A DNA stretch of 64,000 nucleotides, taken from positions 62,001-126,000 of the forward strand of contig NC_012806.1 in the NCBI RefSeq assembly GCF_000026765.1. The letters are read 5' to 3'. Positions within the stretch are counted from its first letter, which is position 1; each line of letters opens with the position of its first letter. This document shows, one piece after another, positions 20,003-30,398 of the stretch. Both the position numbers and the translations under genes were made by a program. The notes under the pieces were generated by a model that saw only the letters and a list, made by a program, of their open reading frames with translations, did no database searches and was not told the DNA's origin. Origin of the DNA: Mesomycoplasma conjunctivae. GTDB lineage: Bacteria > Bacillota_I > Bacilli_A > Mycoplasmatales > Metamycoplasmataceae.

Positions 20003-22096
20003 TTAATTTATTTGTTTATTTACTAAAATATCTTCATTTTTATAGCTAATTTGATAAGAATCATTTACATTTATTTGCTTAGTAATTATGAATTTTGCAA
20101 TTTTAGTTTCAAGATTTTGCTTAATAAAGCGCTTAATTGGTCGTGCTCCATAATTTTGGTCATATGCTGATTGTAAAATTCATTTTTTGATGCTATTATC
20201 AAAGTTAATCATGATGTTGTTTTCTTGAATCCGTAAAGCTAGTTTTGCTAACTCTAGGTCAATAATTTGTTCAACTACTTGCTTAGATAGCTTGTTAAAT
20301 GTAACTATTTCATCAATTCTGTTGATAAATTCAGGTTTAAAAAATTGCAATAATTCCTTCTTAATTGTTTGTTCATCTAATTTTTGGTTAGCTAAAATTT
20401 TTTGAGCTGCAATGTTAGAAGTCATGATAATGATAGTATTTTTAAAATTGATTTTTTTCCCTTTGGAATCAGTGAGCCAACCACTATCTAAAATTTGTAA
20501 CAAAATATTAATAACATCTGGGTGTGCTTTTTCTATTTCATCTAGTAGCACTATTGAATAGGGATTAAGTCGCACTTTTTCAGTTAAGATCCCACCTTGT
20601 TCAAATCCTATATAACCTGGAGGTGCCCCTATTAGTTTAGAAACACTATGTTTTTCCATAAATTCTGACATATCTAACCTAATAATTTGTTCTGAATTGT
20701 CAAAGATTTGCTTTGCTAAAGATCTAGCTAATTCGGTTTTACCAACACCAGTTGGACCTAAAAATAAAAAGGATCCTATTGGTCGATTGATATCATTGAT
20801 GTTAGCTTTAAAACGTAGAATAGCATCGCTGACCAAGCTAATAGCAAGATCTTGACCTCTTACTTCTTGCTTAATTCTTGATTCTAGATGTAATAGTTTT
20901 TCAGCTTCATCCTCTATGAGTTTTTCAAGTGGAATTTTTGTCATTTTTGCTACCACAGCAGCAATTTCGTTTTGGTCAACAATGTCATTTACCAAACTTG
21001 ACTTATTTTCCTTTAATTTTTGTAATTGTGTTTCAAGGCTTGGTATTTGTAAATACTTGATTTTTGAAGCATTTTGGTACTCACCATTGGCAATTTGTTG
21101 ATTTAATAAGTTTTTTAAATCATCAATTTGTTGGGCGATATGCCCGCTTTCTTCAGCACGTTGTTTTTCTTGACTTCAAAGTGATTGAAGTTTATTAATT
21201 TCTTGCTCAAGTTGGCTAATTTGCTGATTTATTGCTTCAATTTTGGGCAAATTAGCCTCATTTTCTAAAGATATTTTCTCCATTTTTAAGTATGTGAGTT
21301 TTTGAATTTTTTTCTCTAGTTCTTCGGGTTGGAAGTTCATTTGCACCTTAATATTTGCGCAAGCTTCATCAATGAGATCAATAGCTTTATCTGGCAAGAA
21401 ACGATCATTGATAAATCTATTTGATAATTTGACAGCAGCTATGAGGGCATCATCGGTAATTTTGACTTTGTGAAAGTTTTCAAAACGCTCTTTAATTCCG
21501 CGTAAAATTGTAATGGCATCACTAGTAGAGGGCTCTTCAATTATTACTTTTTGCATGCGGCGTTCGAGAGCACTATCTTTTTCAATATAAAGGCGATATT
21601 CATTGTTGGTGGTAGCTCCAATTAATTTAATTTGCCCCCGTGCCATTGCTGGTTTTAAAATATTGGCAAAATCCATTGAATCTGTACCTGAAGAGCCGGT
21701 ACCTATTAATAAGTGAATTTCATCAACAAAAATAATTACTTCATCTTTGTTGGCTTCTACCTCTTTTAAAATTTCCTTAATCCGTTTTTCAAATTCACCT
21801 TTAAAGGAAGCACCAGCTATTATCGATGCGATATCGAGTTCAAAAATCTGTTTGTTTTTTAGGTTTTGCGGCACCTGATTCTGAATAATTTTGAAGGCCA
21901 TTCCTTCAACAATAGCACTTTTTCCCACTCCTGGTTCGCCAACTAAAACTGGATTGTTTTTAGTTTTTCTTGATAATATTTTGATAATTCTACGAATTTC
22001 TTCATCTCTATTTATAACAGGTTCTAATTTATTTTCCTTTGCTAATTGTGTTAAATTTCTTCCATATTTATTTAAATTTTTAAATTTGTCATTCAT
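20003..22096 (-). CDS. clpB: ATP-dependent chaperone ClpB, short form without N domain
   Basis: The 697-residue AAA+ disaggregase works with DnaK to pull apart protein aggregates. It contains nucleotide-binding domain 1 (Walker A GEPGVGKS near residue 60, Walker B IIFVDEIH), a coiled-coil M-domain (about 290-400) and nucleotide-binding domain 2 (GPTGVGKT, with GAPPGYIG pore loop and LLDEIEKAHPDV). The N-terminal substrate domain of E. coli ClpB is missing, as in other mycoplasmas: the protein starts about 10 residues before the NBD1 region. Two UGA Trp codons join what look like three fragments. A CIRCE-like operator upstream points to HrcA control. GAGG precedes the ATG. Confidence 0.95.
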
Positions 22097-22119
22097 ATTT
22101 TACCTCACTTGCTAAAATA

Positions 22120-22125
22120 ATTATA
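22120..22125 (-). promoter_or_regulatory. Candidate -10 box of clpB
   Basis: On the minus strand TATAAT is preceded by ATGC, resembling an extended -10. It lies 23 nt upstream of the clpB start and immediately downstream of the CIRCE-like repeat, so HrcA binding there would cover the -35 region. Confidence 0.5.
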
Positions 22126-22133
22126 GCATATAT

Positions 22134-22160
22134 TTGGCAGTCTATAGTATAAAGTGCCAA
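22134..22160. promoter_or_regulatory. CIRCE-like HrcA operator upstream of clpB
   Basis: TTGGCAGTC, a 9-nt spacer, then AAGTGCCAA. The spacer length is exactly that of the CIRCE element (consensus arms TTAGCACTC and GAGTGCTAA), and the outer inverted repeat extends to 10 bp (ATATTTGGCA/TGCCAAATAT, 22130-22164). The site lies between divergent clpB and tpiA. Confidence 0.75.
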
Positions 22161-22193
22161 ATATTTTTTAAAAAGTTTTTGTTTTTTAGAAAA

Positions 22194-22199
22194 TATAAT
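22194..22199 (+). promoter_or_regulatory. Candidate -10 box of tpiA
   Basis: TATAAT ends 16 nt before the tpiA ATG. Transcription from it would start at about 22206, leaving a leader of about 10 nt. No Shine-Dalgarno-like sequence is visible, so the mRNA may be nearly leaderless. Confidence 0.45.
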
Positions 22200-22215
22200 T
22201 TACAATTATATAATT

Positions 22216-22944
22216 ATGAAAAAAATCATTATTGGTAATTGAAAAATGAACAAAAATCTTGAACAAACAAGGGATTTTGTCTTTAAATTTGAACAACTTT
22301 ACAAACAAAATGAAGCTAAAATTATTGATCTAGACTTTGCAGTTGCACCACCGACAATTAATGCTTTTGCACTCAAAGATACAAATGTAAAACAACTTAA
22401 GTTAGCACTTCAAAATATAAGCGAATTTGAATCAGGAGCATATACTGGTGAAATTTCAGCATCTATGGCAAAAAATATCGGAGCCCAATACATCATCATT
22501 GGACATTCAGAGCGTAGAAGTCTTTTTAATGAAAGTGATTTTCAAGTAGCTACTAAAGCAAAAATTGCTATCAAACACGAGCTAACTCCAGTTATATGTG
22601 TAGGAGAAACATTGCAAGAATACGAAAGTCAACAAACTGAAGAAGTTATTAGTAGACAAATTCGTGATTCTTTAGAAGGTGTAGATCTTAGTAAAATAAT
22701 TATTGCTTATGAGCCAATTTGAGCTATAGGAACTGGAAAAACAGCAACTCCCGAACAGGCTGAAAAGGTTTGTGCTTTTATTAAAAAACTAATTGATAAT
22801 CAAGCACCTGTTTTGTATGGAGGTTCAGTAAGTCCACAAAATATTTTAGATATTTTGAAGAAAAAAAACATTGATGGGGCACTAGTAGGAGGTGCATCAC
22901 TAGAGGCTGAATCATTTATTAATTTACTAACATTAAATAAATAA
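22216..22944 (+). CDS. tpiA: Triosephosphate isomerase
   Basis: This 242-residue TIM-barrel enzyme interconverts glyceraldehyde-3-phosphate and dihydroxyacetone phosphate in glycolysis. Conserved features are GNWKMNKN at the start (Asn and Lys of the active site), GHSERRSLF (catalytic His), YEPIWAIGTGKTATPEQA (catalytic Glu and flexible loop 6) and YGGSVSPQN of the phosphate site. Two Trp are UGA. ATG 22216 is the only start that keeps the substrate-binding Asn/Lys. There is no ribosome-binding site upstream. A strong bidirectional terminator follows. Confidence 0.96.
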
Positions 22945-22950
22945 TTAAAT

Positions 22951-22987
22951 AAAAAAAGCATGGATTTAAAATTACCATGCTTTTTTT
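22951..22987. terminator. Bidirectional terminator between tpiA and rpsO
   Basis: Seven A, GCATGG, an 11-nt loop, CCATGC, seven T. It is 7 nt after the tpiA stop and 11 nt from the rpsO stop, so it serves both convergent genes. Confidence 0.9.
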
Positions 22988-22997
22988 ATTACCTAAA

Positions 22998-23264
22998 CTA
23001 TTTTCTAATATTTAACGCCTCGATGGTTTCTTTATATGAAACAGGGTTTTTTTCTTTTAGATAAGATAATAATTTTTTTCTTTTATTAACTTTAGCTATA
23101 AAACCACGCATTGAATGTTTGTCTTTTTTATTACTTAAAAAGTGTGTTTTTAATTTTTCAATGTCTTCAGTTAAAATAGCAATTTGAACTCTAACATCAC
23201 CTGTATTTTGTAGAGAACCACCAAATTTTTTGATTAGTTCTTGTTTTTTTTCTTTACTAACCAT
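22998..23264 (-). CDS. rpsO: 30S ribosomal protein S15
   Basis: This 88-residue protein is the normal S15 length. It binds 16S rRNA at the central domain junction. The conserved [20 protein letters not shown]-type block near residues 22-41 and the basic [10 protein letters not shown] segment are present. AAAGGAG stands directly upstream of the ATG. The 130-nt leader between mtnN and rpsO has a GC-richer patch near 23300-23330, a possible S15 autoregulatory site. Confidence 0.97.
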   Translation of the reverse strand: MVSKEKKQELIKKFGGSLQNTGDVRVQIAILTEDIEKLKTHFLSNKKDKHSMRGFIAKVNKRKKLLSYLKEKNPVSYKETIEALNIRK

Positions 23265-23396
23265 TTTTCTCCTTTGTGATTAATTTTAAATTTATAACCT
23301 AGCACAAAACCGAGAATTGATTTGAACCAAGCAATAAATAAGTAAATGTATTAAAATATTAAATTATACAGTAGATTTTAATATAAGTCTATAAAA

Positions 23397-24056
23397 TTAT
23401 TGGTTTTTCAAATATTTGAAAATTTTTTCTAATGCTTTTTTTGCACCGTTTTTGATTGCATTATTTACAATTTCAAAATCAGAATTGTTACCAATAATAT
23501 CGCTTACATATTTAATACAAGCAAATTTAACTTGATTTTTTTGGCAGATAAAAGCAATTGCGAAAGCTTCCATTTCTACAAATTTAACTTGCGGAAATAT
23601 CTTTAGTTTTTCAATATTATCAATAAATGAATTGGAGGAACCTAAAATAATATCATTATTTCCTTTGTTCAAAATGTTATTTTTTAAATAAGGTAGTTCT
23701 CCAGGTGTCACTCCTGCTTGATATCAGGGTGTAATGGCATCCAATAGAAAAAATTTTTTTGGGTATATAATTGTTCCAATTTCTATATTATTTACAGAAC
23801 CCACTGCTCCATAATTATAAATTATTTCAACTTGGTATTTGTCAATAAGATGTTGAGTAAGCGCAGCGGCATTATTTAAACCAATTCCAGAATTAGCATA
23901 AAAAATATTAAAATTTGGTAATTCAAGACACTCTATTTTTCCAAAAGGTGTTTGTTTTTGAACACTTTTTTGAATTTCTAGGAAATCTAAATTGACTTTT
24001 TCAAGATTATCAGCATAGATAATTGCAATATTTTTATTTTTCACTATGGATTTCAT
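23397..24056 (-). CDS. mtnN: 5'-methylthioadenosine/S-adenosylhomocysteine nucleosidase
   Basis: MtnN hydrolyses MTA and SAH to adenine and the thioribose product, clearing inhibitors of methylation and polyamine metabolism. The protein (219 residues from ATG 24056) has the phosphorylase/hydrolase fold with GSVNNIEIGT, the purine/ribose-binding VEMEAFAIAF (conserved Glu) and SDIIG (catalytic Asp). A UGA Trp in the middle joins the two halves. A GTG at 24077 would add 7 residues. Neither start has a good Shine-Dalgarno, and the gene overlaps the 3' end of the nadD-yqeK fusion gene, so translation is probably coupled. Confidence 0.88.
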
Positions 24057-25125
24057 ACAATCTTTTTTGTTGTTCACTATTTATTGTATCTTTGTGGAAT
24101 TCAGCACTCATTTGAACTAGTTTTTTAAAAGCTTCATCTAAATTTTCAAGGGCAAGTTTTCGTAGTTTTTGCACGCCTTCAAATTTTCTTCCAATTGCCA
24201 ATTTGTCTGCTACAAAAACAATTTTACTCAAAGTGGACATATTTTCACAAAGGCTTGTGTGACATCCAATAGCTTCAATAATATTTTCTTTTGCCAGTTT
24301 ATAAACATTTTTGAGTCAAAGTGAAGCGCTAGTTTGATGCAACTGATAAAACAATAATTTTTCTTCAGGATAGTCTTGCTGTTTTAAAAAAAGTCTATGT
24401 TTTTCTTCACTTCATGTCTTTGTAATATCATGAAGCAAACCTGCTAAATAAGCATCATGATTATCAATTTCTTTGTGTTGTGCTGCTATTTGTGCTGCAA
24501 ATTTGGCAGTATTATAGCAATGTTTTAGTCTCTCACCATTGTTAACAAAGGAAGATAAAATGTCTTCAATATATAATTGGTTTTTGCCAATATACTCATT
24601 AACTTTTTCATCTAGAAAAGAAAAATTACCATTTCTTATCATAGTTGAACTTGATTCTATAGGTTGACCTTCTAAAATAATTGCATTATATTTATTAATT
24701 TGTTTTTTAGGTAGATAATGAGATCTATTAAAAATTACTAACTGAATTTTGGACAAAATTTCCTTGTAATCTCTTCATTTATGAAGGTTTTTTAGATTAT
24801 CAGAACCAATGATGAGATATATTTTAGCATTTGGATATTTATGTTTAAAATAATTTACAGTCTTGATTGTGTAACTAACTTGTTGCGCTTTAATTTCAAA
24901 ATCACTTACTTGTGATTTTGAAATTTTTACTAAATTAATCATATTAATTTTATGAACTGGTTCGATAAATGCTTTACTTTTGTGTTTAAAAGGATTGATA
25001 TAATTTGGAACAAAAAATAATTGGTCTAGTTCTAATTGATCAATTGCAGTTTTTGCAACATGGATGTGAGCCTTGTGAATGGGGTTGAAGGTTCCTCCAA
25101 AAATAGCTATTTTTTTAAAATTCAT
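24034..25125 (-). CDS. nadD: Nicotinate-nucleotide adenylyltransferase fused to YqeK-type HD hydrolase
   Basis: This is a single 363-residue frame with UGA Trp. Residues about 1-190 are NadD, which joins nicotinate mononucleotide and ATP on the way to NAD: FGGTFNPIHKAH (the T/HxGH signature), IIGSDNL, and the C-terminal SSSTMIR. Residues about 200-363 are an HD-domain phosphohydrolase like YqeK: HCYNTAKFAAQIA and LAGLLHDITKT supply the metal-binding His and His-Asp. YqeK proteins hydrolyse Ap4A. Other mycoplasmas (the M. genitalium MG240 type) have the same fusion. It starts 3 nt after the Cof phosphatase gene stop. Confidence 0.92.
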
Positions 25126-25128
25126 ATT

Positions 25129-26046
25129 TTATTTAAGATCCACTGAAACAGAAGAGCGAATTTTTTTAATATTTTTGGAATAGGCAATTTCTTTTTCAGG
25201 ATCTTTTAAAAACTTTTTGATATAGTGGCCCACTCCACCCTCTTTATTTGTTTTTTTAAGTACAACAGTTGCATGTTTTTGAATTTCAGGATCAGAATTT
25301 TTCATTGCTACAGAAATAGTGGCAACTGATAACATTCCAATATCATTAAAGCTATCGCCAATTGAAATAATATGATCTAAATCGATGTTATAGTATCGCG
25401 CCAACATTGAAACAACTTTTGATTTATTTACTCCTACCGCTGTCATATCAAAGACATATGTAGTTCCCTCTCCTTTAGATCAAGCAGAAAATTCTCCGAT
25501 ATCGCCATATTTTCTTTCTAAATAGGATTTTAACTCAGCAACATTAGTGCTCAATTTTGTATCCATAATTAGCGAAGTTGGGCGAAGTGGAATTTTGTTA
25601 AAATTTATTCCTGCTTTTAAATCAGGTATTAAATTAAAACCAAAAACTTGTTCCAATTGTTCATCACGTTTTTTTAATTTAGCTCATCCAGGACCTTCAA
25701 TTGCAATATTAGAAATTTCTGATTTTACTTTTTGGTCGCCTAAAATATACAATATTTCATTTAAATTTAGGTAGCTAATTTCAGGAACAAAATTATAATC
25801 ACTTGGATTGTGAATATGAGCACCATTAAAATTTGCAACAATAGTTTTTAGCTCTAATTTTTTATAAATATCTTTTGTTGATCTTCAGGGTCTACCTGTC
25901 AAAATACAAACTATGTGACCTTCACTTGTAGCTCTTTTGATTTCTTTTTCAGTATCAGGATGTATTTCACCAGTGACAGAATCTGATAAAACAGTTCCAT
26001 CTAAATCTAAAAGGAATAAAAATTTATTTCTCTTTTTGTGTTTCAT
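25129..26046 (-). CDS. Cof-type HAD-IIB sugar-phosphate phosphatase
   Basis: A 305-residue HAD-superfamily hydrolase with a C2 cap. Motif I is LLDLDGTVLSDS (nucleophile Asp13 with its partner Asp15), motif II ILTGRP, then NGAHI, motif III Lys in VNKSKVV, and motif IV GDSFNDIGML. Such proteins dephosphorylate sugar phosphates or related metabolites. The true substrate cannot be read from sequence. Three UGA Trp codons are used. It heads a minus-strand operon with nadD-yqeK and mtnN, possibly linked by nucleotide salvage. Confidence 0.9.
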
Positions 26047-26235
26047 ATTTTTTCCATTTCTTTATTGTTAAATATAATAAAAATTTTACTACTTAAACAT
26101 AAATTAATGGTGTTTTTTATGAACTCAGCATTTTGAAACTTAATAAAAAAATAATTTTTTAATTTTAAAAACACAAGCAAAACGCTTTTTGTAGACAATT
26201 ATTTTTTTATTAAGTCTAAAAAAAGTAAAAAAAAA

Positions 26236-26312
26236 TGGCGATCACGAGAGGATTCGAACCTCTGACCACAAGCTTAGAAGGCTCGTGCTCTATCCTACTG
26301 AGCTACGCGACC
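26236..26312 (-). tRNA. tRNA-Arg (TCT)
   Basis: A 77-nt cloverleaf on the minus strand. The acceptor stem GGTCGCG pairs with CGTGATC with two G-T wobbles. The anticodon loop CTTCTAA carries TCT for AGA codons, the T-loop is TTCGAAT, the discriminator is G and CCA is encoded. It lies between the divergent Cof phosphatase gene and pta. Confidence 0.95.
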
Positions 26313-26449
26313 ACGCATTTAGATATTGTACCATAAAAAAATCTTTTATTAAAAAGTTTTTAAAAATAGAAATATTTTTCATGCTTTGCTTAATTTTGCT
26401 ATAAAAAGTTATAAAATTATTATAAATTTGTAATATGAAAGGAAAAAAT

Positions 26450-27406
26450 ATGAATTACCAAAAGGAATTAGAAAAAAGTGTCATTGATAATCAAAAAGAT
26501 AGTGGACTAAAAACTATTTTAATAATCGATGGGGAAGACAAAAGAGCAATTAAAGCAGCTGAGTTATTATCAAAAAATAAGCTAGTTGAACCAATTTTAT
26601 TAACTAAAAATAAAATTGAAAACACTAGTGTAAAACAACATATTTTTAATGAAACAGAATATCAAGAATTTGTTGAAAAATTTGTTGAACTACGTAAAGG
26701 AAAAGAAACCCTTGAAGCTGCCCAAAAACAGATGTCAAGCCTTCCTTTTTATGGAACAATGCTACTAAAATTAAACAAAGTAGATGGTGTCATTGGTGGG
26801 CTAAATTACCCAACAGCTGATATTTTAAGAGCTGCCTTTAAAATTATAGGGCCTACCCCCGGAATTAAAACAATTTCTTCAGTAATGATTGTTCACAAAG
26901 AAGAACAAAAATTCTTATTTAGCGATATTTCAGTAAATATTGCACCAACAGTTGAACAATTGGTCGATATTGCAAAAAATGCAAATGATTTTGCACTTCA
27001 GTTAGGTTTTGATCCGCAATTAGCTTTTCTTTCTTTTTCAACAAGTAGATCAGCAGTTGCTCCACAATCTGAATTAGTCGAAAAAGCGAGTCAAATTTAT
27101 AATGAAAGTGCTACTAAAAAAGCACTTGGAGAAATTCAATTTGATGCTGCCTTAGACGAGGCTGTGCGAAGTCAAAAATACAAAGGTGAACTACCAAAAA
27201 GTAATGCAAATGTTTTAATTTTTCCTAATTTAGATGCAGGTAATATTGGTTACAAAATAGCACAAAGATTAGGTGGCTACGGTGCAATTGGGCCAATTAT
27301 TACCGGAATTGCAAGCCCAATTAATGACTTGTCAAGAGGAGCTACAGTTGAAGATATTTACAACACAGCACTGATTACCGCACTACAAGCTAAAGGAGAT
27401 AAATAA
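26450..27406 (+). CDS. pta: Phosphate acetyltransferase
   Basis: Pta (318 residues) converts acetyl-CoA and phosphate to acetyl phosphate, linking PDH to ATP production by AckA. It shows the PTA-family blocks DGVIGGLNYPTADILRAA and, near residue 200, FLSFSTSRSA, with NVLIFPNLDAGNIGYKIAQR toward the end. I chose ATG 26450 because AAAGGA at 26438-26443 precedes it. An upstream ATG at 26435 would place that ribosome-binding site inside the gene. The stop overlaps the ackA start by one base. Confidence 0.96.
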   Translation: MNYQKELEKSVIDNQKDSGLKTILIIDGEDKRAIKAAELLSKNKLVEPILLTKNKIENTSVKQHIFNETEYQEFVEKFVELRKGKETLEAAQKQMSSLPFYGTMLLKLNKVDGVIGGLNYPTADILRAAFKIIGPTPGIKTISSVMIVHKEEQKFLFSDISVNIAPTVEQLVDIAKNANDFALQLGFDPQLAFLSFSTSRSAVAPQSELVEKASQIYNESATKKALGEIQFDAALDEAVRSQKYKGELPKSNANVLIFPNLDAGNIGYKIAQRLGGYGAIGPIITGIASPINDLSRGATVEDIYNTALITALQAKGDK

Positions 27407-28611
27407 TGAAAAAAATCTTAGTCATCAACGCTGGCTCATCTTCCATTAAGTGACAAATTTTTACTAAAGAGGACTTTTCCCTTTTTGCCCAAGGTTTAAT
27501 TGAGCGCATTGGAATTAGTGGTGGATTTTTCAAATTGAGTGGGCCAAATGGTAAATTTGAATTAGCTTTTGATGTTAGCGATCACAAAAGCGCAATGGCA
27601 AAATTAATTCAAATTTGACTTGAACAAAAAGTTGTCGAAGATGTCTTAGAAATCGAAGTCGCTGGCTTTCGAATTGTTCATGGTGGTTCTATTTTTCGTG
27701 GACCTACTAAACTTGATGATGAAAAAATTGCACAAATTTCACAGTTGTCTAAATTTGCACCACTGCACAATCCAGGAGCTGTTCAAACCATTGTAGCTAT
27801 TCAGCAAATTTTACCCAATGTCAAATTAGCAGCTAGTTTTGATACCGCATTTCATGCAGATATTCCCGCAATTAACTACACTTATGCAATTGATCAAGAA
27901 TTTGCTAAAAAATATGGTATTCAAAAATATGGTTTTCATGGAATTAGCCACAAATTTATTACTAATACTTTAGAAAAAGTGCTCTCTACCAGCCAAGTCA
28001 ACTATGTCAACATGCACATCGGCAACGGTGCTTCACTTGCGGCTATTAAAGAGTCTAAATCTTTTGATACAACTATGGGTCTCACACCGCTAGCTGGGGT
28101 CATGATGGGTACTAGAAGTGGTGACATTGATCCTTCAATTCATCTTTTTGCAGCCCAAGAAGCGCACTTATCAATTGAAGAATTTACTGACATGCTCAAT
28201 AAAAAATCAGGGCTTTTAGGAGTCTCAGGGATCTCTTCTGACATGCGTGATTTAATTACAGCTGCTCAAAGTGGTGATCAAAAAGCAAAATTTGCGCTTG
28301 AATTATATGCACAAAAAATTGTTAATTATTTAGTAGATTATATTAACAAAGTAGGAAAAAATATTCAAGCCTTGGTTTTTACAGGTGGTGTTGGTGAAAA
28401 TTCAGCTTTCATGCGTGAGTTAATTATTAGTAAAGTTGATTTACCAAAGCTAAATATCAAAATAGATACAAAAATCAACAACAAACCACTTGGTGAGTTT
28501 GCCCAAGTTGAGCTAGTTTCTAGTCAAGATTCAGATATTCCAATTTATGTTATTAAAACAAATGAAGAACTTTTAATTGCACAAAATGCTATCAAATCCT
28601 TTGAATCATAA
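27406..28611 (+). CDS. ackA: Acetate kinase
   Basis: This 401-residue ASKHA-fold kinase makes ATP and acetate from acetyl phosphate. The start KILVINAGSSSIKWQIF has the phosphate-binding NAGSSS motif. Further markers are the GFRIVHGG block, FDTAFH, YGFHGISHK, HIGNGAS, GVMMGTRSGDID and VFTGGVGENS. UGA codons encode Trp near residues 14 and 71. The gene is coupled to pta through TAATG and is overlapped at its 3' end by coaD. Confidence 0.97.
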
Positions 28612-29032
28612 AGAAAAACAAGCAATTTTTGCAGGTAGTTTTGACCCCTTACACGAAGGTCATCTTAGTATCATCAATAAAGCTTTAAAAATTTTTGATC
28701 ACCTATTTGTCGTTGTCACAATTAATCCAGATAAAAGCGATGCTAGTGACATTGAAGCTCGATTTTTAAGTGTTAAAGAACAACTAAGTGATTTCAAAAA
28801 CGTAACTGTTATTAAAAATAGTAATAAATTAACTGCGGAATTGGCAAAAGAGTTAAATATTAAATTTCTTGTGCGCTCCGCTCGCAATAATTTAGATCTA
28901 AATTATGAAATGAGTTTGGCAGCAGGCAATCATCAATTAAACAATGATTTAGAAACAATTTTATTTTTTCCTGATTATGAATTAATTGAATATAGTTCTA
29001 CCTTAGAAAGGCATAAAAAATTTTATAAATAA
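28586..29032 (+). CDS. coaD: Phosphopantetheine adenylyltransferase
   Basis: CoaD transfers AMP to 4'-phosphopantetheine in coenzyme A synthesis. The 148-residue protein has the nucleotidyltransferase motif AGSFDPLHEGHLSI near residues 14-27, LVRSARNNLDLNYEM typical of CoaD and SSTL near the C-terminus. ATG 28586 lies inside ackA (26-nt overlap). A TTG at 28577 is less likely. The stop shares a base with the engB start. CoA supply fits its place behind pta-ackA. Confidence 0.92.
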   Translation: MLSNPLNHKEKQAIFAGSFDPLHEGHLSIINKALKIFDHLFVVVTINPDKSDASDIEARFLSVKEQLSDFKNVTVIKNSNKLTAELAKELNIKFLVRSARNNLDLNYEMSLAAGNHQLNNDLETILFFPDYELIEYSSTLERHKKFYK

Positions 29033-29583
29033 TGTGAACATTTATAAAATCTGCATCTAGCAGAGCAAATTGACTCATCGAAGAAGAACAAATTGCCTTT
29101 ATAGGTCGTTCTAATGTGGGAAAATCTTCACTTATTAATGCACTTGCAAAACAGAAAATTGCCAAGGTTTCCAAACATCCTGGGCGGACACAACTTATTA
29201 ATTATTTTAAAACTGATAAAAATAAAATTGTTGTTGATTTACCAGGTTATGGCTATGCAAAAATTAGTATTTCGCAAAAAATGGAAATTTCGCAAATGGT
29301 TAATCAATTTTTTCAGGAAAATAACAAATTAAAAGCCGTTTTTCTAATTATTGATGCCTTTGTTGGTTTTACAAATCTTGATTTGCAAATGCTTGATTAT
29401 TTAAAAGATTTAAATATTGAGACAATTTTAGTAGCTAATAAAATCGATAAAACAAATCAAAGTCAAAGATCTAAAATCACAAATATTATAAACAAAATGA
29501 ATTATGAAGTAATTTTAACCTCGAGCAAGAAACAAACTGGTCTAGACAAAATTGATTTAAAAATTAATCAGATTTTAAATTAA
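29032..29583 (+). CDS. engB: Ribosome biogenesis GTP-binding protein EngB/YsxC
   Basis: This 183-residue GTPase is needed for 50S subunit assembly. G1 GRSNVGKSSL, G2 Thr in GRTQLINYF, G3 DLPGYGYAK, G4 NKID and G5 TSSKK are all present in order. The N-terminus matches the family (FIKSASS...). It is the last gene of the pta-ackA-coaD-engB operon, overlapping coaD by one base and followed by a terminator. Confidence 0.96.
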
Positions 29584-29605
29584 ATTATTAATGTAAAAAT
29601 TGTAT

Positions 29606-29633
29606 AAAAACATGGTAACATACCATGTTTTTT
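29606..29633 (+). terminator. Rho-independent terminator of the pta operon
   Basis: AAAAACATGGTA, loop ACA, TACCATG and a run of six T, 22 nt after the engB stop. Confidence 0.9.
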
Positions 29634-29824
29634 GTTATTTTTCAGTTGGATAAAATTTGAGGCAAACTGAAAAAATATTTAAAAGTTAAAAATAGTGCAC
29701 GAGTGAGAAAAAATTGAAGCTAAATAGGCAAATCTATTATTTTGAAAAAATTTAACTATTTAAATGGATACAAAATCTTCCAAAACCTTTAGAAAATAAA
29801 GGTATTATGAAAAAATAAATTAAT

Positions 29825-29860
29825 AAAAGACAAGTAGAAAGAATGGCTTGTCTTTTTCTT
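29825..29860 (+). terminator. Terminator-like hairpin
   Basis: A 10-bp stem with a 12-nt loop and a T-rich tail. It stands after no intact gene and may be what is left of a deleted transcription unit. Confidence 0.65.
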
Positions 29861-30053
29861 TTTGAGCACGTAAAAATAACATAAGCTGTATCGATTTTAT
29901 AGCAATAAAAACAAGATTTTTTAAAATGAAGAAAGCAAACTTATCTTAATTAATAGTAATTTTTATAAAGATTTAAGAGATAAAAAAATGAAGCCAAGAA
30001 ACTAAACCCATGTTTAATAAAAAAATGATAAAATTATATCAACATAGAATTAA

Positions 30054-30398
30054 ACTGGAATAAAATTTAGCGTTGTTGGTTGTCTTCGAATTCTTCGAAA
30101 ACACACGGGTTTTGGAGCAACAATGACAGGTTTAACTTCCAAAAATAGTGATATATATTTTATATATTACTTGTTATCTTCTTATTTTACAGTAGACTCA
30201 ATAGCTAATAGAGCAGTAGTACCAAATATTTATTTTAAAGATTATAAACATTTTGAATATTTTGTACCTTCTATCAATGAACAAGAAGAAATAGAAAAAG
30301 TGTTTAAAAATATAGACAATTTGCTAAATTTATATGAATTAAAATTGCAAAAAATTGAAATGATTAAAAAATCATTGTTAGATAAAATGTTTGTTTAA
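30054..30398 (+). pseudogene. Remnant of a type I restriction specificity subunit (HsdS)
   Basis: The open stretch begins after a stop at 30051-30053. Its last 90 codons match the end of an HsdS target-recognition half and the conserved spacer helix: FVPSINEQEEIEKVFKNIDN followed by a coiled stretch and KKSLLDKMFV. A normal HsdS is about 350-400 residues with two recognition domains and two such helices. Here the first three quarters are missing and no hsdM or hsdR is in the window, so it cannot specify DNA on its own. ATG 30123 could start a 91-residue fragment. Confidence 0.75.

Larger units (their letters stand above)
29584..30053. other. Gene-free left edge of the accessory island
   Basis: No intact gene. 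After the engB terminator the sequence contains a second terminator-like hairpin at 29825-29860 (AAAAGACAAG/CTTGTCTTTT, T-rich tail) directly after a short frame that ends at 29817 in NLPKPLENKGIMKK. This could be the tail of a lost gene, but I cannot identify it. The remainder is AT-rich without recognisable signals. Confidence 0.45.

Noticed and set aside
20003-22096. Split clpB in two or three parts
   Set aside because: The parts are in one frame and are joined by UGA Trp codons; all ClpB domains follow in order.
23290-23330. tRNA-like patch upstream of rpsO (GGTTCAAATC on the minus strand)
   Set aside because: No acceptor or anticodon stem can be built around it; more likely part of the rpsO leader or chance.
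24034-25125. Independent nadD and yqeK genes
   Set aside because: Same frame without a real stop, joined by UGA Trp; the fusion is known from other mycoplasmas.
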